35,667 bases of DNA, from NCBI GenBank assembly GCA_937885575.1, contig CALABO010000022.1:1-35667 (forward strand), in the 5' to 3' direction. Position 1 is the stretch's first letter. The number at the start of each line of letters is the position of its first letter. This DNA is from an uncultured Pseudomonadota bacterium. GTDB lineage: Bacteria; Pseudomonadota; Alphaproteobacteria; Rs-D84. A program made the translations under genes and the position numbers. The notes under the pieces were generated by a model. That model made no database searches and had not been told where the DNA came from. It saw only the letters and a list, made by a program, of their open reading frames with translations. This document shows, in pieces, positions 6,874 through 15,807 of the stretch.

Positions 6874-7464
6874 ATGAGATTGGAAAAAAATGTTAATTTT
6901 AGTTTGAATACGGATTTATTTTATTGGTGGCATAAAACCGAAGGTGGTATGGAATGGATACACTCTGAACGCAGGGAATGTTTTGCGTCTGGGGAATTCG
7001 ATGATTTGATGCGACAGGTTAAAAATTGGTGTGCGTATATTTGCAAGGATGCAAAAAATAATGTCGATAAAAAAATGTATGATATTAGTTTGTCGCGCTA
7101 TGTGTTTGTGACAGATAAGGATAGTTTGTTGGGTTTTAGGTTTTGGGACAAGGGGTGCAAATTTATTTTGGCCACAGATGGTAATTTAATATATCCGTCT
7201 GATGTTCGGGATTCTTTGCGTGTGCCGCATTATTTTGATGGGGTGGTTTTTCCGGAAAATATGTCGGCGGAACAAAAAGCGTTGCCGGTGTTTGTGGAAG
7301 AATACAATTTATATAAAGCATGGGTTCGGCCGTTAAACGATAGTGATATTGTTGTTGGTCCGGACTTTAATCAAATTTGGCCGCTAAAAGGTGCGGGCCA
7401 AGTGCCGGTCACGATAGAAAAATTATTGAAGAAGAAAAACGAAAGAATATACACAGCAAAATAA
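6874..7464 (+). CDS. Hypothetical protein, 196 aa
   Basis: I do not recognise the family. The ATG at 6874 follows an AAAGGA site; the open frame extends upstream to 6808 but that part overlaps the promoter. The protein is soluble, with no signal peptide, and is rich in aromatic residues (several Trp, including LFYWWHKTEGGMEWIH at the N-terminus) and basic at its end (KLLKKKNER). A central part alternates short strands (ISLSRYVFVTD, LGFRFWDKGCKFILATDGN). It has its own promoter and terminator and is therefore a single-gene unit. Confidence 0.75.
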   Translation: MRLEKNVNFSLNTDLFYWWHKTEGGMEWIHSERRECFASGEFDDLMRQVKNWCAYICKDAKNNVDKKMYDISLSRYVFVTDKDSLLGFRFWDKGCKFILATDGNLIYPSDVRDSLRVPHYFDGVVFPENMSAEQKALPVFVEEYNLYKAWVRPLNDSDIVVGPDFNQIWPLKGAGQVPVTIEKLLKKKNERIYTAK

Positions 7465-7474
7465 AGTTTATAAA

Positions 7475-7500
7475 CGCCCGCGATTGCGGGCGATTTTTTG
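7475..7500. terminator. Terminator between convergent genes
   Basis: Stem CGCCCGC/GCGGGCG with loop GATT and a T-run on the plus strand. It has the same stem as the aspS terminator. It ends one base before the convergent AsmA-like gene, which it may also serve. Confidence 0.85.
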
Positions 7501-7501
7501 T

Positions 7502-9976
7502 TTAGAATTTGTCGTGTGTTTTTATAAATTCGCGCATATAGGCGGGGTCAAAAAATCTTATGATTTCGCCCATGGAATATCCGCGGCGGCCGTTCGGTGC
7601 GATGGCGACCGATACTGTTATTGGGTCGGGCGCGGTGCCGCGCATTGTGATATTTAATTCGGTTGTCATTGCGCCGTTTGTGATATTCATTTTTCCAACC
7701 GCGTCCGCGTGGCGCATCGATATTTCCATTGGGGTTGTGGTTTCAAATGCGCCGTGGTCATATTTGCCGATTATGCGCATGTTTTTGATTTTTGTGACAC
7801 CTGATTCAAGTGCCGTCATAAGGCGGTCTTCGATATTTAATCGGGTTAAATCATCGTATGCGATATAAAACGCATCAAGTCCGATGCCATCGATGTATCC
7901 GCCGTCAAATGTTAAATCAACATCACCGTTCATGTTATACCAAATGTCGTGCGCAATGTGACCGTTGGTGCTTAATGTCAATTCCGCGGTCACGGTCGTA
8001 TTCATTATGTTCAATGGAAAGTTTTTCGTTAGCAATGCGCCGTTGATTACAAAATTATTTAATTGAATAAATATGTCATAGTTAGAGCGTTCTTTGATGA
8101 TTGTCGCAAGCAGGTTTCCGCGCGCGCGGTCGGTGATAGAAAATGTTTGTGTGCCGGACTTTAACGAATACACAAAATTTTTGTATGCGTTGTCGTTATA
8201 GACAAGTGTCTTGGCCGAAAGATATAAATTCTTGCCGATGTCGAACAAAGATACTATTGGTGCATTGGTTAAAAATTCCATTTCTTCGTAATGGTCAAAG
8301 AATTCATGATTTAGAAAATCATCAATTGTAAGTGTGTCGGTCTTTAATGTTATGCCATTTGCGTCGACAGAACCGGTAAATACATGTCCCGCCATTTTTA
8401 GGGTCAGATTAGATATGTCGCCACGTTCGTTGTATGAACCTGACGCGATGTATTCAAGACCGCGCAAGAATTGTAAGTCAAACTTTGGAACCCAATCTTT
8501 GATATTTGTTCCCGTTAAATAAAATGAATTACCTTGGACAACCAAAGACCACGCATCTGTGTTTGGTATAAATGTTATTGCGTCACCGTTCCAAACTATG
8601 TTGCCGGGTTCGTTCAACATTGTTTCCGGTAAAATGTGCAAGTTCGGGTTTAACGAGCCAAGGGTCTGATTATATATGTATTCGTATTCTGTGTTCGATT
8701 CTTTGCCGTTTGATGTGTATGTGCCACCGACATTTGCAAATGTAAATTTTATTTTTGCCGGTCGGCCATCAAGTTTTGCAATGTATGATGAAATGCCACT
8801 TGAATTGATTGAGTCGTTTGATTTTATATCGGCGGTTATGCGATTGTTGTCACTTTTTATGAATCCATAAATATTTCCGTATCTAAATTTTTCGCATTGC
8901 CATTTATCTGGCGTGCCAGAAAACAGACATTCGATATCTGTGCCATCAATGTTTGTTTTTATCATTATGTCGTGCGCGCCATTTGTATCAATTATGCCAC
9001 CGGTAAATGTTGTGTTGTCTGCAACAATCTTATCAATTTGAATATAGTCCGCCGTGCCGATTGCATTTATCTTGATATGTTCAAATTTTTTATTATCAAA
9101 TGTTAAATCGCCATAGAAATCTAGGTTCAATTTTGTGTCACGCAACAGTTTTGTAGAACGTGCCAAAAATGAAAAATCAAAAGTCACATTGTTGGATTTC
9201 AAATCAATTGCACGCCAACCGTTTGCGCCCAGTTCTATGTTTCCGCGGACATTGTTTGCGGTGAGATTGTCGAATTTTACCCCGTGTCCGCCGTCCCATA
9301 CAAAATCGGTTGATAATCGGACGCGACGTATAATTTTTGGCTCGGAAAATTCAAACCAAGAATTTATTCTATCTGTATCAATCGTTAATGTTCCAAATGC
9401 GCCACCCGATGGATAAAGTTCACCGACTATTTTTAGGTCAACATTTTTATTCGTAATCGTAAATTTTTCATCATGAAATTCTATGTTATATTTGTGTTGC
9501 CCGGTGCGGACAAGTCCGTTGAATGTTCCGTTGTGAAAAACGCCTTCGATAATTTGATAATTTTTTCCCATAAAGTTTATGGTGGAATCTTTGACGGTAA
9601 TATTGTAATTCTGCATAAATGGCGCAAGTGAATCGATTTTGATTTCTGCGCCAGATATCAACATCGTGCCGGTAAGTGTCGCGTTTTGAATATCGAATAA
9701 ATCACGAAATGGAATTTGAACGGAAATCTTGCTGATGTTTCCAAACGGTGTTGAAACATCGTTTGCAAGTATGGTTGTTTTCCCAACTATACCGAATGTT
9801 ATGTCGCCGTTTATCTCGACATCCATGCCTGTTTGTGTTGCAATTGCGGTCTCTAATCGACCACGAACTTTGTTCAAATCCATAAACACAGGCGCAACCA
9901 ATAATCCCGACATAACAATTGCGATGATAGTTAAAATTACCCAAAAAAATATATGCTTTCGTGGATGGGTTGACAT
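7502..9976 (-). CDS. AsmA-family envelope protein, 824 aa
   Basis: An N-terminal membrane anchor (residues about 9-31, VILTIIAIVMSGLLVAPVF) precedes the AsmA start motif LNKVRGRLETAIATQTGMDVEINGDI. A long beta-rich periplasmic region of repeated amphipathic strands follows. The C-terminal part (GYIDGIGLDAFYIAYDDLTRLN) matches the AsmA C-terminal block. AsmA-like proteins form bridge-like grooves thought to move or regulate phospholipids between the inner and outer membranes. An AGAGG site precedes the ATG. The gene diverges from uvrB across a 47-base gap containing both promoters. Confidence 0.88.
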   Translation of the reverse strand: MSTHPRKHIFFWVILTIIAIVMSGLLVAPVFMDLNKVRGRLETAIATQTGMDVEINGDITFGIVGKTTILANDVSTPFGNISKISVQIPFRDLFDIQNATLTGTMLISGAEIKIDSLAPFMQNYNITVKDSTINFMGKNYQIIEGVFHNGTFNGLVRTGQHKYNIEFHDEKFTITNKNVDLKIVGELYPSGGAFGTLTIDTDRINSWFEFSEPKIIRRVRLSTDFVWDGGHGVKFDNLTANNVRGNIELGANGWRAIDLKSNNVTFDFSFLARSTKLLRDTKLNLDFYGDLTFDNKKFEHIKINAIGTADYIQIDKIVADNTTFTGGIIDTNGAHDIMIKTNIDGTDIECLFSGTPDKWQCEKFRYGNIYGFIKSDNNRITADIKSNDSINSSGISSYIAKLDGRPAKIKFTFANVGGTYTSNGKESNTEYEYIYNQTLGSLNPNLHILPETMLNEPGNIVWNGDAITFIPNTDAWSLVVQGNSFYLTGTNIKDWVPKFDLQFLRGLEYIASGSYNERGDISNLTLKMAGHVFTGSVDANGITLKTDTLTIDDFLNHEFFDHYEEMEFLTNAPIVSLFDIGKNLYLSAKTLVYNDNAYKNFVYSLKSGTQTFSITDRARGNLLATIIKERSNYDIFIQLNNFVINGALLTKNFPLNIMNTTVTAELTLSTNGHIAHDIWYNMNGDVDLTFDGGYIDGIGLDAFYIAYDDLTRLNIEDRLMTALESGVTKIKNMRIIGKYDHGAFETTTPMEISMRHADAVGKMNITNGAMTTELNITMRGTAPDPITVSVAIAPNGRRGYSMGEIIRFFDPAYMREFIKTHDKF

Positions 9977-9989
9977 TCTCTCGGTCCTC

Positions 9990-10017
9990 TTGTTTTTTCA
10001 TTATAATTTATTATACT
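9990..10017 (+). promoter_or_regulatory. uvrB promoter predicting a leaderless mRNA
   Basis: TTGTTT (9990-9995), a 16-base spacer and TATACT (10012-10017). Only six bases lie between the -10 box and the GTG start at 10024, and no Shine-Dalgarno sequence is present. No LexA-type box was recognised. Confidence 0.5.
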
Positions 10018-10023
10018 TAAGCT

Positions 10024-12012
10024 GTGAACAAAAAAATTTTTAATCTTGAAAGTGATTACAAGCCGATGGGTGACCAGCCAACGGCCATTTCTGATTTAGT
10101 AAATGGTATCAAAGATGGTCGGCGGTCCCAGGTTTTGCTTGGGGTGACGGGGTCGGGAAAAACCTTTACAATGGCAAATGTTATTGCGGAACTTGGGCGG
10201 CCGGCGTTGCTTATGGCGCCAAATAAAATTCTTGCGGCGCAATTGTTCACGGAAATGAAATCTTTTTTCCCGCATAATCATGTCGAATATTTTGTGTCGT
10301 ATTATGATTACTATCAACCCGAAGCGTATTTGCCGACAACCGATACTTACATTGATAAAGACGCATCGATAAATGACCAACTGGATCGTATGCGGCACAG
10401 TGCGACGCGCGCAATGCTGGAAGAACGCGATGTTATCGTTGTGTCTTCGGTGTCGTCGATATATGGACTTGGGACGCCAGAGCAGTATTCAAGTATGAAG
10501 GTTGTGTTGCATGTCGGCGATATTATGGGGATTGCCGATGTAATGCGCGAATTGGTAAATATACAATATAAGCGAAATGATGTCGCCTTTGAACGCGGTA
10601 ATTTTCGCGCGCGTGGTGATACACTTGATATATTTCCGTCACACAGTCAAGACATTGGCTGGAAGGTTTCTTTTTGGGGTGATGAAATCGAAGAGATTTG
10701 GGAATTCGATGCGTTGACCGGCGCAAAGTTGCGAAAAATTGATAGAATCGCGGTCTATCCGAATACGCACTATGCAACGCCTATGCCGTCGATATTACAG
10801 GCGATTGGCAACATTCGTGCGGATTTAAATGAACGACTTCAATACTTTCATGACAATATGAAATATGTGGAAGAACAGCGTCTGCGCGAACGCGTCAATA
10901 TGGATATAGAAATGATGGAATCGACCGGAACGTGTCGCGGAATTGAAAACTATTCGCGGTATTTATCTGGGCGCGTGCCTGGGCAACCGCCACCGACACT
11001 GTTTGAATATTTGCCGCGCGATGCGATTCTGTTTATTGATGAAAGCCATGTTACTGTTCCGCAAATCGCCGCAATGTCGCGGGGTGATAGGGCACGCAAA
11101 GAAACCCTTGCACAATATGGTTTTCGTTTGCCGTCATGTGTTGATAATCGACCGCTTACTTTTGAAGAGTGGGATTCAATGCGACCACAAACAATTTTTG
11201 TTTCGGCAACGCCCGCCGAATGGGAAATGAAACAGGCCGGCGGAATTGTGGCAGAGCAGGTGATAAGACCCACTGGGTTGCTTGACCCCGAATGCATTGT
11301 GCGGCCGATAAAAAATCAGGTTGATGATTTACTCGGTGAAGTAAAGTCGATACGGGGACGTGTGTTGGTAACAACACTTACGAAAAAAATGGCGGAACAG
11401 TTGACCGACTATTTTGTTGAAAATGGAATTCGGGCGCGATACCTGCACAGTGATATTGAGACATTGGAACGCATTGAATTGTTGCGTGATTTGCGTATGG
11501 GAAAGTTCGATGTCTTGGTCGGAATAAATTTATTGCGTGAGGGTTTGGATGTTCCCGAATGTGAATTGGTTGCGATTATGGACGCGGATAAAGAAGGTTT
11601 CTTGCGTTCCACGCGGTCGCTTATACAAACCATAGGGCGCGCGGCACGAAATGCAAATGGGCGTGTGATATTGTATGCGGATGTTATAACCGAATCTATG
11701 CGGGCGGCGTTGGATGAAACCAACAGACGTCGTGAAAAACAAATGGCATATAATGCACAACATGGAATTACACCGAAAACTGTATCCAAGGCGGTGTTTG
11801 ACGAAGTTGCCGATGTAAAAGAAAAGACCGATAAAAAACATCGTTTCGTTTATACCAAAGACGGTGTGTTTGATGCCGAAACTTTGCGCAAAGAAATAAA
11901 GAAGTTGAATAAAAAAATGCGTGATGCGGCGGAAAATTTGGACTTTGAAACGGCGGCGGAAATTCGTGACGCAATTCGAAAAATGGAAGATGATTTATTA
12001 TTGTTGGAGTAA
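10024..12012 (+). CDS. uvrB: Excinuclease ABC subunit B
   Basis: The 662-aa helicase-like damage verifier of nucleotide excision repair. It receives DNA from UvrA, opens it and recruits UvrC. Visible elements are Walker A GVTGSGKT (about residues 40-47), the beta-hairpin YYDYYQPEAYLP (93-104) that inserts between strands, the SATPAEWE helicase motif and the QTIGRAARN motif VI. A C-terminal UVR domain (LRKEIKKLNKKMRD to the end) contacts UvrC. The start is a GTG without a ribosome site, placed six bases after a -10 box. tsaE follows after three bases, making a two-gene operon. Confidence 0.97.
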   Translation: MNKKIFNLESDYKPMGDQPTAISDLVNGIKDGRRSQVLLGVTGSGKTFTMANVIAELGRPALLMAPNKILAAQLFTEMKSFFPHNHVEYFVSYYDYYQPEAYLPTTDTYIDKDASINDQLDRMRHSATRAMLEERDVIVVSSVSSIYGLGTPEQYSSMKVVLHVGDIMGIADVMRELVNIQYKRNDVAFERGNFRARGDTLDIFPSHSQDIGWKVSFWGDEIEEIWEFDALTGAKLRKIDRIAVYPNTHYATPMPSILQAIGNIRADLNERLQYFHDNMKYVEEQRLRERVNMDIEMMESTGTCRGIENYSRYLSGRVPGQPPPTLFEYLPRDAILFIDESHVTVPQIAAMSRGDRARKETLAQYGFRLPSCVDNRPLTFEEWDSMRPQTIFVSATPAEWEMKQAGGIVAEQVIRPTGLLDPECIVRPIKNQVDDLLGEVKSIRGRVLVTTLTKKMAEQLTDYFVENGIRARYLHSDIETLERIELLRDLRMGKFDVLVGINLLREGLDVPECELVAIMDADKEGFLRSTRSLIQTIGRAARNANGRVILYADVITESMRAALDETNRRREKQMAYNAQHGITPKTVSKAVFDEVADVKEKTDKKHRFVYTKDGVFDAETLRKEIKKLNKKMRDAAENLDFETAAEIRDAIRKMEDDLLLLE

Positions 12013-12015
12013 AAC

Positions 12016-12429
12016 ATGAAAACATATATTACAAAAGATATAAATGAAACACATGACTGGGCGATGGGGTTTGCAAAAACTTTGCATGCGCCAGTGACCG
12101 TTGCGTTGCATGGTGATTTGGGTGTTGGAAAATCAGAAATCGCGCGGACAATTATTCAAACACTTTGTGGGGTGGATACCGTTGTACCAAGTCCGACTTT
12201 TACAATTGTGCAATCGTATGAAAATGGAAAAGACAAAATATCGCACTTTGATTTGTATCGTGTGTCGGACGCGTCCGAATTGGTAGAGATTGGTTTAATG
12301 CATGCGGTGCAAAATGATATTACGCTTATTGAGTGGCCGGATATTGCGCGGGATTTTTTGCCGGCCGATACTTTGCATATATATATAAGTGAATTTGAAA
12401 ACGGACGAAAAATAGAAATTGCTGATTAA
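12016..12429 (+). CDS. tsaE: tRNA threonylcarbamoyladenosine biosynthesis ATPase TsaE
   Basis: At 137 aa this is normal length for TsaE, the ATPase that works with TsaB and TsaD to place t6A at position 37 of ANN-decoding tRNAs. Seen are Walker A GDLGVGKS (residues 33-40), the conserved SPTFTIVQSYE (59-69), HFDLYR (77-82) and the IEWP motif (105-108). It lies three bases after uvrB, so the two are probably cotranscribed. Its stop codon overlaps the stop of the convergent ftsA-rpe gene (shared TTAA at 12426-12429), leaving no room for a terminator. Confidence 0.95.
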   Translation: MKTYITKDINETHDWAMGFAKTLHAPVTVALHGDLGVGKSEIARTIIQTLCGVDTVVPSPTFTIVQSYENGKDKISHFDLYRVSDASELVEIGLMHAVQNDITLIEWPDIARDFLPADTLHIYISEFENGRKIEIAD

Positions 12430-14213
12430 ATGTTTTTTGCCGACGGCAATAGTGACATTACCGCAAGTGGAAAATCCGCGGCACGCGCAAGGTATGAACC
12501 ACTTACCAATAAATCCGCACCCGCGCCCCAGCAAAGTCGTGCCGTTTCAGGGTTTATTCCGCCGTCAACAGAGATGGTAAAGCGCAGGCCATATTTCTTG
12601 CGGGTTCCGGCAAGAACCGATATTTTATTTAATACATTCATATTAAACTTTTGTCCCGCCGCGCCCGGCGAAACACCCATTACCATAATTTCATCAATGT
12701 CACGCAAAATTGTTTTCAAAAGTGATACGGAAGATTCGGGATTTAATGCGATTCCAACGCGTTTGCCCGTGGCGCGAACAATTTGAACCGCGCGGCGCAG
12801 ACCGACCGTGTTTGTTGAAAGTATCACCGTATCTGCGCCGGCGTTTATTGCGTCTGTCGCCCATGCCGACGGCGCATCGGTCATTAGATGAACATGTAAA
12901 TGGCCCGGCCATGCCGCGCGGATTTTTCTTAATTCTTCGATGCCGCCGGTTATTTTATCAACATAAAGTCCGTCCATAATATCAACATGTATTGCCGATA
13001 TTCCGCCCGCACGAAACATTGTGTATGTTTCGGGGCGTGACATATCAAAGCAAAGTGTGCTTGGCATAATTGGAACCGCGGTTGGACGCGTTTTCTTTGG
13101 TTTTTTGTGATGAAAAACACCAAAAATTTTGTTTGTAATTTTTTGCCATTTTTTTAGTCGTGCAATGTATGCGCGACGATATGGGCGCGCCGATTCCCAT
13201 ATATATTTTGCAAGTGTGCGAACATTTGTGTCGGGACCTGTGCATGTTATTTCAATATCAAATGTTTGTGAAAGTAATTCGGCAATTCCATTTAACCTTG
13301 CACCACCGCCAGTTATAATTATTTCGGTTGGTTGATATTTTTCTACGTATCGCGCAGAATCATTTTTTATTTGCTCAATAAGATTATAGAAAAACGGAAC
13401 AACGATTTCATTTACATCGGCGCATGAAAATGCATATGCGCTGTCGGCTGGGCTGAATCGTGCCATTTCGTTTGAATAGAGATTTGCAACACCACGCTTT
13501 ATCCGTTCGGCTTCGGCAAAACTTATATCAAGTTTTGTTGATATTTCATTTGTTAAATCGTTGCCACCCATAAAGCGTCCGTCATACCAAACAGGGCCAC
13601 GGTCCGTCCAGATTGATGCGGTTGTGTGTTCCGCGCCAAAGTCAATGAACATAACGTTTTTTTTCTTTTGTCGCAGAACATTTGATGCCAAAAATTGTGG
13701 TGCGTAAAATGCCGATGGTTGTATGTGCGATTGACGCAATAAACTTAGTATTTTTTGCATACGTTCGTTTTCGAAAAATAACGCCGAAATTGTTGATATA
13801 AGTTTCGTGTCACTTTGTCCGATTGGTGTAAGCAGATTTCGCGTGTTGCCCGTGTCATATCGCAACGGTATTATGTGCATTGGATAAAAACCGTCAGGTT
13901 TATCGATTTGCGAAATTTGCGATTTAACATCAGATGGTGTGATTTTGTGTTCGCCGTTCCATATTGTTTCTTTGGTTGATATGTTAAAAAATGATTTTCC
14001 AAAATTTCCGGTTATGTATGCCGTGTCAAAGTGTGTGCCCATTTGCCGTTCAAGTTCATCGGCCACTGACTTTAATGCGAACACTGTATCAAAATCATCA
14101 ACTGAATAATATGCCGATTTATCAATCATTGCATTACGCACGCGGTGCGCAACACCGCGGACACCGCATGTTCCGATATCAAGACATAGAAAACAAGAAT
14201 CAATCATTCGCAT
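12426..14213 (-). CDS. ftsA-rpe: FtsA-ribulose-phosphate 3-epimerase fusion protein
   Basis: One uninterrupted 595-aa frame. Residues 1-350 are FtsA, the actin-like protein that anchors FtsZ to the membrane: phosphate-1 LDIGT (11-15), phosphate-2 DFGAEHTT (191-198) and adenosine motif ITGGGARLNG (300-309). Residues about 351-374 form the Lys-rich amphipathic membrane-targeting helix that normally ends FtsA. Residues about 379-591 are an Rpe TIM barrel interconverting ribulose-5-P and xylulose-5-P, with IHVDIMDG (metal ligands H409, D411), HVHLM (H442) and SVDGG (D550) all present. Loop 6 reads VSPGAAGQ instead of the usual VNPGFGGQ. It starts two bases after ftsQ. Fusing these two families is unusual; no frameshift or intervening stop is visible. 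Confidence 0.9.
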   Translation of the reverse strand: MRMIDSCFLCLDIGTCGVRGVAHRVRNAMIDKSAYYSVDDFDTVFALKSVADELERQMGTHFDTAYITGNFGKSFFNISTKETIWNGEHKITPSDVKSQISQIDKPDGFYPMHIIPLRYDTGNTRNLLTPIGQSDTKLISTISALFFENERMQKILSLLRQSHIQPSAFYAPQFLASNVLRQKKKNVMFIDFGAEHTTASIWTDRGPVWYDGRFMGGNDLTNEISTKLDISFAEAERIKRGVANLYSNEMARFSPADSAYAFSCADVNEIVVPFFYNLIEQIKNDSARYVEKYQPTEIIITGGGARLNGIAELLSQTFDIEITCTGPDTNVRTLAKYIWESARPYRRAYIARLKKWQKITNKIFGVFHHKKPKKTRPTAVPIMPSTLCFDMSRPETYTMFRAGGISAIHVDIMDGLYVDKITGGIEELRKIRAAWPGHLHVHLMTDAPSAWATDAINAGADTVILSTNTVGLRRAVQIVRATGKRVGIALNPESSVSLLKTILRDIDEIMVMGVSPGAAGQKFNMNVLNKISVLAGTRKKYGLRFTISVDGGINPETARLCWGAGADLLVSGSYLARAADFPLAVMSLLPSAKNI

Positions 14214-14215
14214 TT

Positions 14216-14896
14216 TTATTTAACCAAAATTCTTGTGTCGTCACGCATATCGATTACTTTTATGTCCTTGGATAAAATATTATTTTTTTTATCCAAAACA
14301 ACAATATTTCCGATTGTGGCAATCGGGTCACCTTCGGGCAGCATAATTGTAATTCCACCAAGCGTCACCAAATTCCATCGCCGGTCATCAATCCATTCCA
14401 GATAATCAAGGTCGCCGATAAGGTTGAGTGCCGCCTTGGTAATTTCGCCGATTTCGTTTGGAACATTGCCACGGAATATGACCGTCCCAGCCCCACGGCT
14501 TTCAGACGGATTTTTCACAATCGTTCCGTCCGCAGAAATAGGATAATAATATGTTCCGTCCGTCCACCCGGCAACCGCGCGGTAAAGATTGACCTTGATA
14601 GCAAGGTTTCCATTTGGTAATCGGCGGACCGCAGATTCCTTAATACCAGGTGTTTGTGCGATTCGTGTATTTACCAATTCAAGGTTGATTGCGTGCGAAT
14701 GTGTGCCGGGTGCAATACCCGCCGCCACGATAATCGCGGTAAGGTCTTTGTCTTTTGTATCGCTTGATACAGATATATGTCGCACCATTGCGGTTGGTCC
14801 ATAACCCATAAATGCCATGACAATTCGCGCCGCAAAATAAATTGCAAGCAGAATAGCGGCGATAAAATATAGCCAAAACCAAATATTTCGTTTCAT
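14216..14896 (-). CDS. ftsQ: Cell division protein FtsQ
   Basis: A 226-aa bitopic inner-membrane protein. A short cytoplasmic tail and one membrane segment (residues 5-29) precede a periplasmic POTRA domain (about 36-106, ending RRLPNGNLAIKVNLYRAVAGW, the typical FtsQ WP-type block) and an FtsQ C-terminal domain. FtsQ links FtsB/FtsL to the early division ring. It lies two bases upstream of ftsA, the classical dcw order, but ftsZ and the mur genes are not here. A TATAAT at 14909-14904 is only seven bases before the ATG and no ribosome site is seen, so the message may be leaderless. Confidence 0.88.
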   Translation of the reverse strand: MKRNIWFWLYFIAAILLAIYFAARIVMAFMGYGPTAMVRHISVSSDTKDKDLTAIIVAAGIAPGTHSHAINLELVNTRIAQTPGIKESAVRRLPNGNLAIKVNLYRAVAGWTDGTYYYPISADGTIVKNPSESRGAGTVIFRGNVPNEIGEITKAALNLIGDLDYLEWIDDRRWNLVTLGGITIMLPEGDPIATIGNIVVLDKKNNILSKDIKVIDMRDDTRILVK

Positions 14897-14903
14897 GGTG
14901 GAT

Positions 14904-14909
14904 ATTATA
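14904..14909 (-). promoter_or_regulatory. -10 box of ftsQ close to the start codon
   Basis: A consensus TATAAT on the minus strand with seven bases to the ATG. The -35 region is weak. The short distance suggests transcription begins at or next to the start codon. Confidence 0.4.
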
Positions 14910-14941
14910 ACATATTTTAGTGGGAAGTGTTAGTGATTAGT

Positions 14942-15008
14942 GTTAGTGGCTAGTAGTATCTGGAATTCGTTTGTAATTACGCAATTATTCCAGAATTTCA
15001 CCACTAAC
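14942..15008. repeat. Two-arm inverted repeat between lipoprotein gene and ftsQ
   Basis: Outer arms GTTAGTGG (14942-14949) and CCACTAAC (15001-15008) enclose inner arms TCTGGAAT (14959-14966) and ATTCCAGA (14987-14994). It follows the lipoprotein gene stop on the minus strand. It could act as a terminator without a clear T-run, or be a small palindromic repeat. Confidence 0.5.
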
Positions 15009-15016
15009 TACTTTCT

Positions 15017-15397
15017 TTATGTTGCGCGGAGTAAATAACCGCGTTTGAACATACACTTGCGATATGAACCGACCGAACGCGATGTTGTGTTGCGTGGAAC
15101 CGAAAGCAGGGCGCGCTGGCCTACATCGCGGTATTCGTTTGATTGAAATGTAACCCAAAGGCCGTCCCAATCCGGCATACGAACGGTCTGATTCGGTGAA
15201 AGCAATTTTGCAATGCGTGACCGGGGCAGGTAAGACGGCTTTGTTATGCCCAAACACGATTTGTGGTCGCGAACAAATTGTTCCATTGTGACGGATTCGT
15301 TTTCCCAATTTAGGATTGTTGCGTCATCAATACTGCCCCCATTTGGGGATGCACAGGCGCATAAACCCAGTAATAAAATTACTTTTAATATTTTCAT
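15017..15397 (-). CDS. Small hypothetical lipoprotein, 126 aa
   Basis: The N-terminus MKILKVILLLGLCACAS is a signal peptide with a plausible lipobox ending at Cys15 (LCAC), so the mature protein should be lipid-anchored. The remaining residues include a pair DHKSCLG and YRKCMFKRGY, whose two cysteines could form a disulfide. I do not recognise a family, although the YRKCM-x-x-RGY ending resembles small alphaproteobacterial lipoproteins of unknown role. It is read in the same direction as ftsQ but separated by 120 bases with an inverted repeat. Confidence 0.75.
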   Translation of the reverse strand: MKILKVILLLGLCACASPNGGSIDDATILNWENESVTMEQFVRDHKSCLGITKPSYLPRSRIAKLLSPNQTVRMPDWDGLWVTFQSNEYRDVGQRALLSVPRNTTSRSVGSYRKCMFKRGYLLRAT

Positions 15398-15416
15398 ATT
15401 TTACATTATAATTTAA

Positions 15417-15446
15417 TTGCGTTTTTGTGGCAATAGTTTTTATAAT
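15417..15446 (+). promoter_or_regulatory. Promoter of the envelope operon
   Basis: TTGCGT (15417-15422), an 18-base spacer and a consensus TATAAT (15441-15446), followed by GGGAG before the ATG at 15474. Confidence 0.6.
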
Positions 15447-15473
15447 GTGAAAAACTATGTCGGGAGAAAAGAG

Positions 15474-15797
15474 ATGGCGGTGACTGTTCAGAACTTTATA
15501 AAGTTAGCAAACTTTTATAATCAGATGGCCAAGACCATGTCTGCGATATGTGTGTCCAAGGGCGGAATTCCAATGGAAAAATATGTTGGGCGTTTCTTTG
15601 CCGCCGATGTTTTGGAATTTGTTGTGGAATATGGTGAACGTTTGCTAAAATCAAAAAAAGATGTTAGCCGGGATGTTGTGTCGGTGATTGATATGTTCAA
15701 AAAACAATTGGCCGGTGTCAGGGAATGGGTGACGACATCACAGAAACCGATATATGAAATGTCACTCGAAGAATTTGAGCGGGCGATGAATATATAA
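15474..15797 (+). CDS. Hypothetical helical protein, 107 aa
   Basis: I do not recognise the family. The ATG at 15474 follows GGGAGAAAAGAG and lies 27 bases after the -10 box; the upstream open frame (to 15417) overlaps the promoter. The protein is short, cytoplasmic and predicted almost fully helical (VQNFIKLANFYNQMAKTM, VLEFVVEYGERLLKSKK, VIDMFKKQLAGVREWV). It is the first gene of a seven-gene run with small gaps leading into a secretin-like lipoprotein and LolDF, so a role linked to envelope or pilus-type machinery is possible, but this is only context. Confidence 0.75.
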   Translation: MAVTVQNFIKLANFYNQMAKTMSAICVSKGGIPMEKYVGRFFAADVLEFVVEYGERLLKSKKDVSRDVVSVIDMFKKQLAGVREWVTTSQKPIYEMSLEEFERAMNI

Positions 15798-15807
15798 AGG
15801 ATATGGT

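Noticed and set aside
12426..12429. Terminator between tsaE and ftsA-rpe
   Set aside because: The stops overlap and no hairpin with a T-run is present at the junction.
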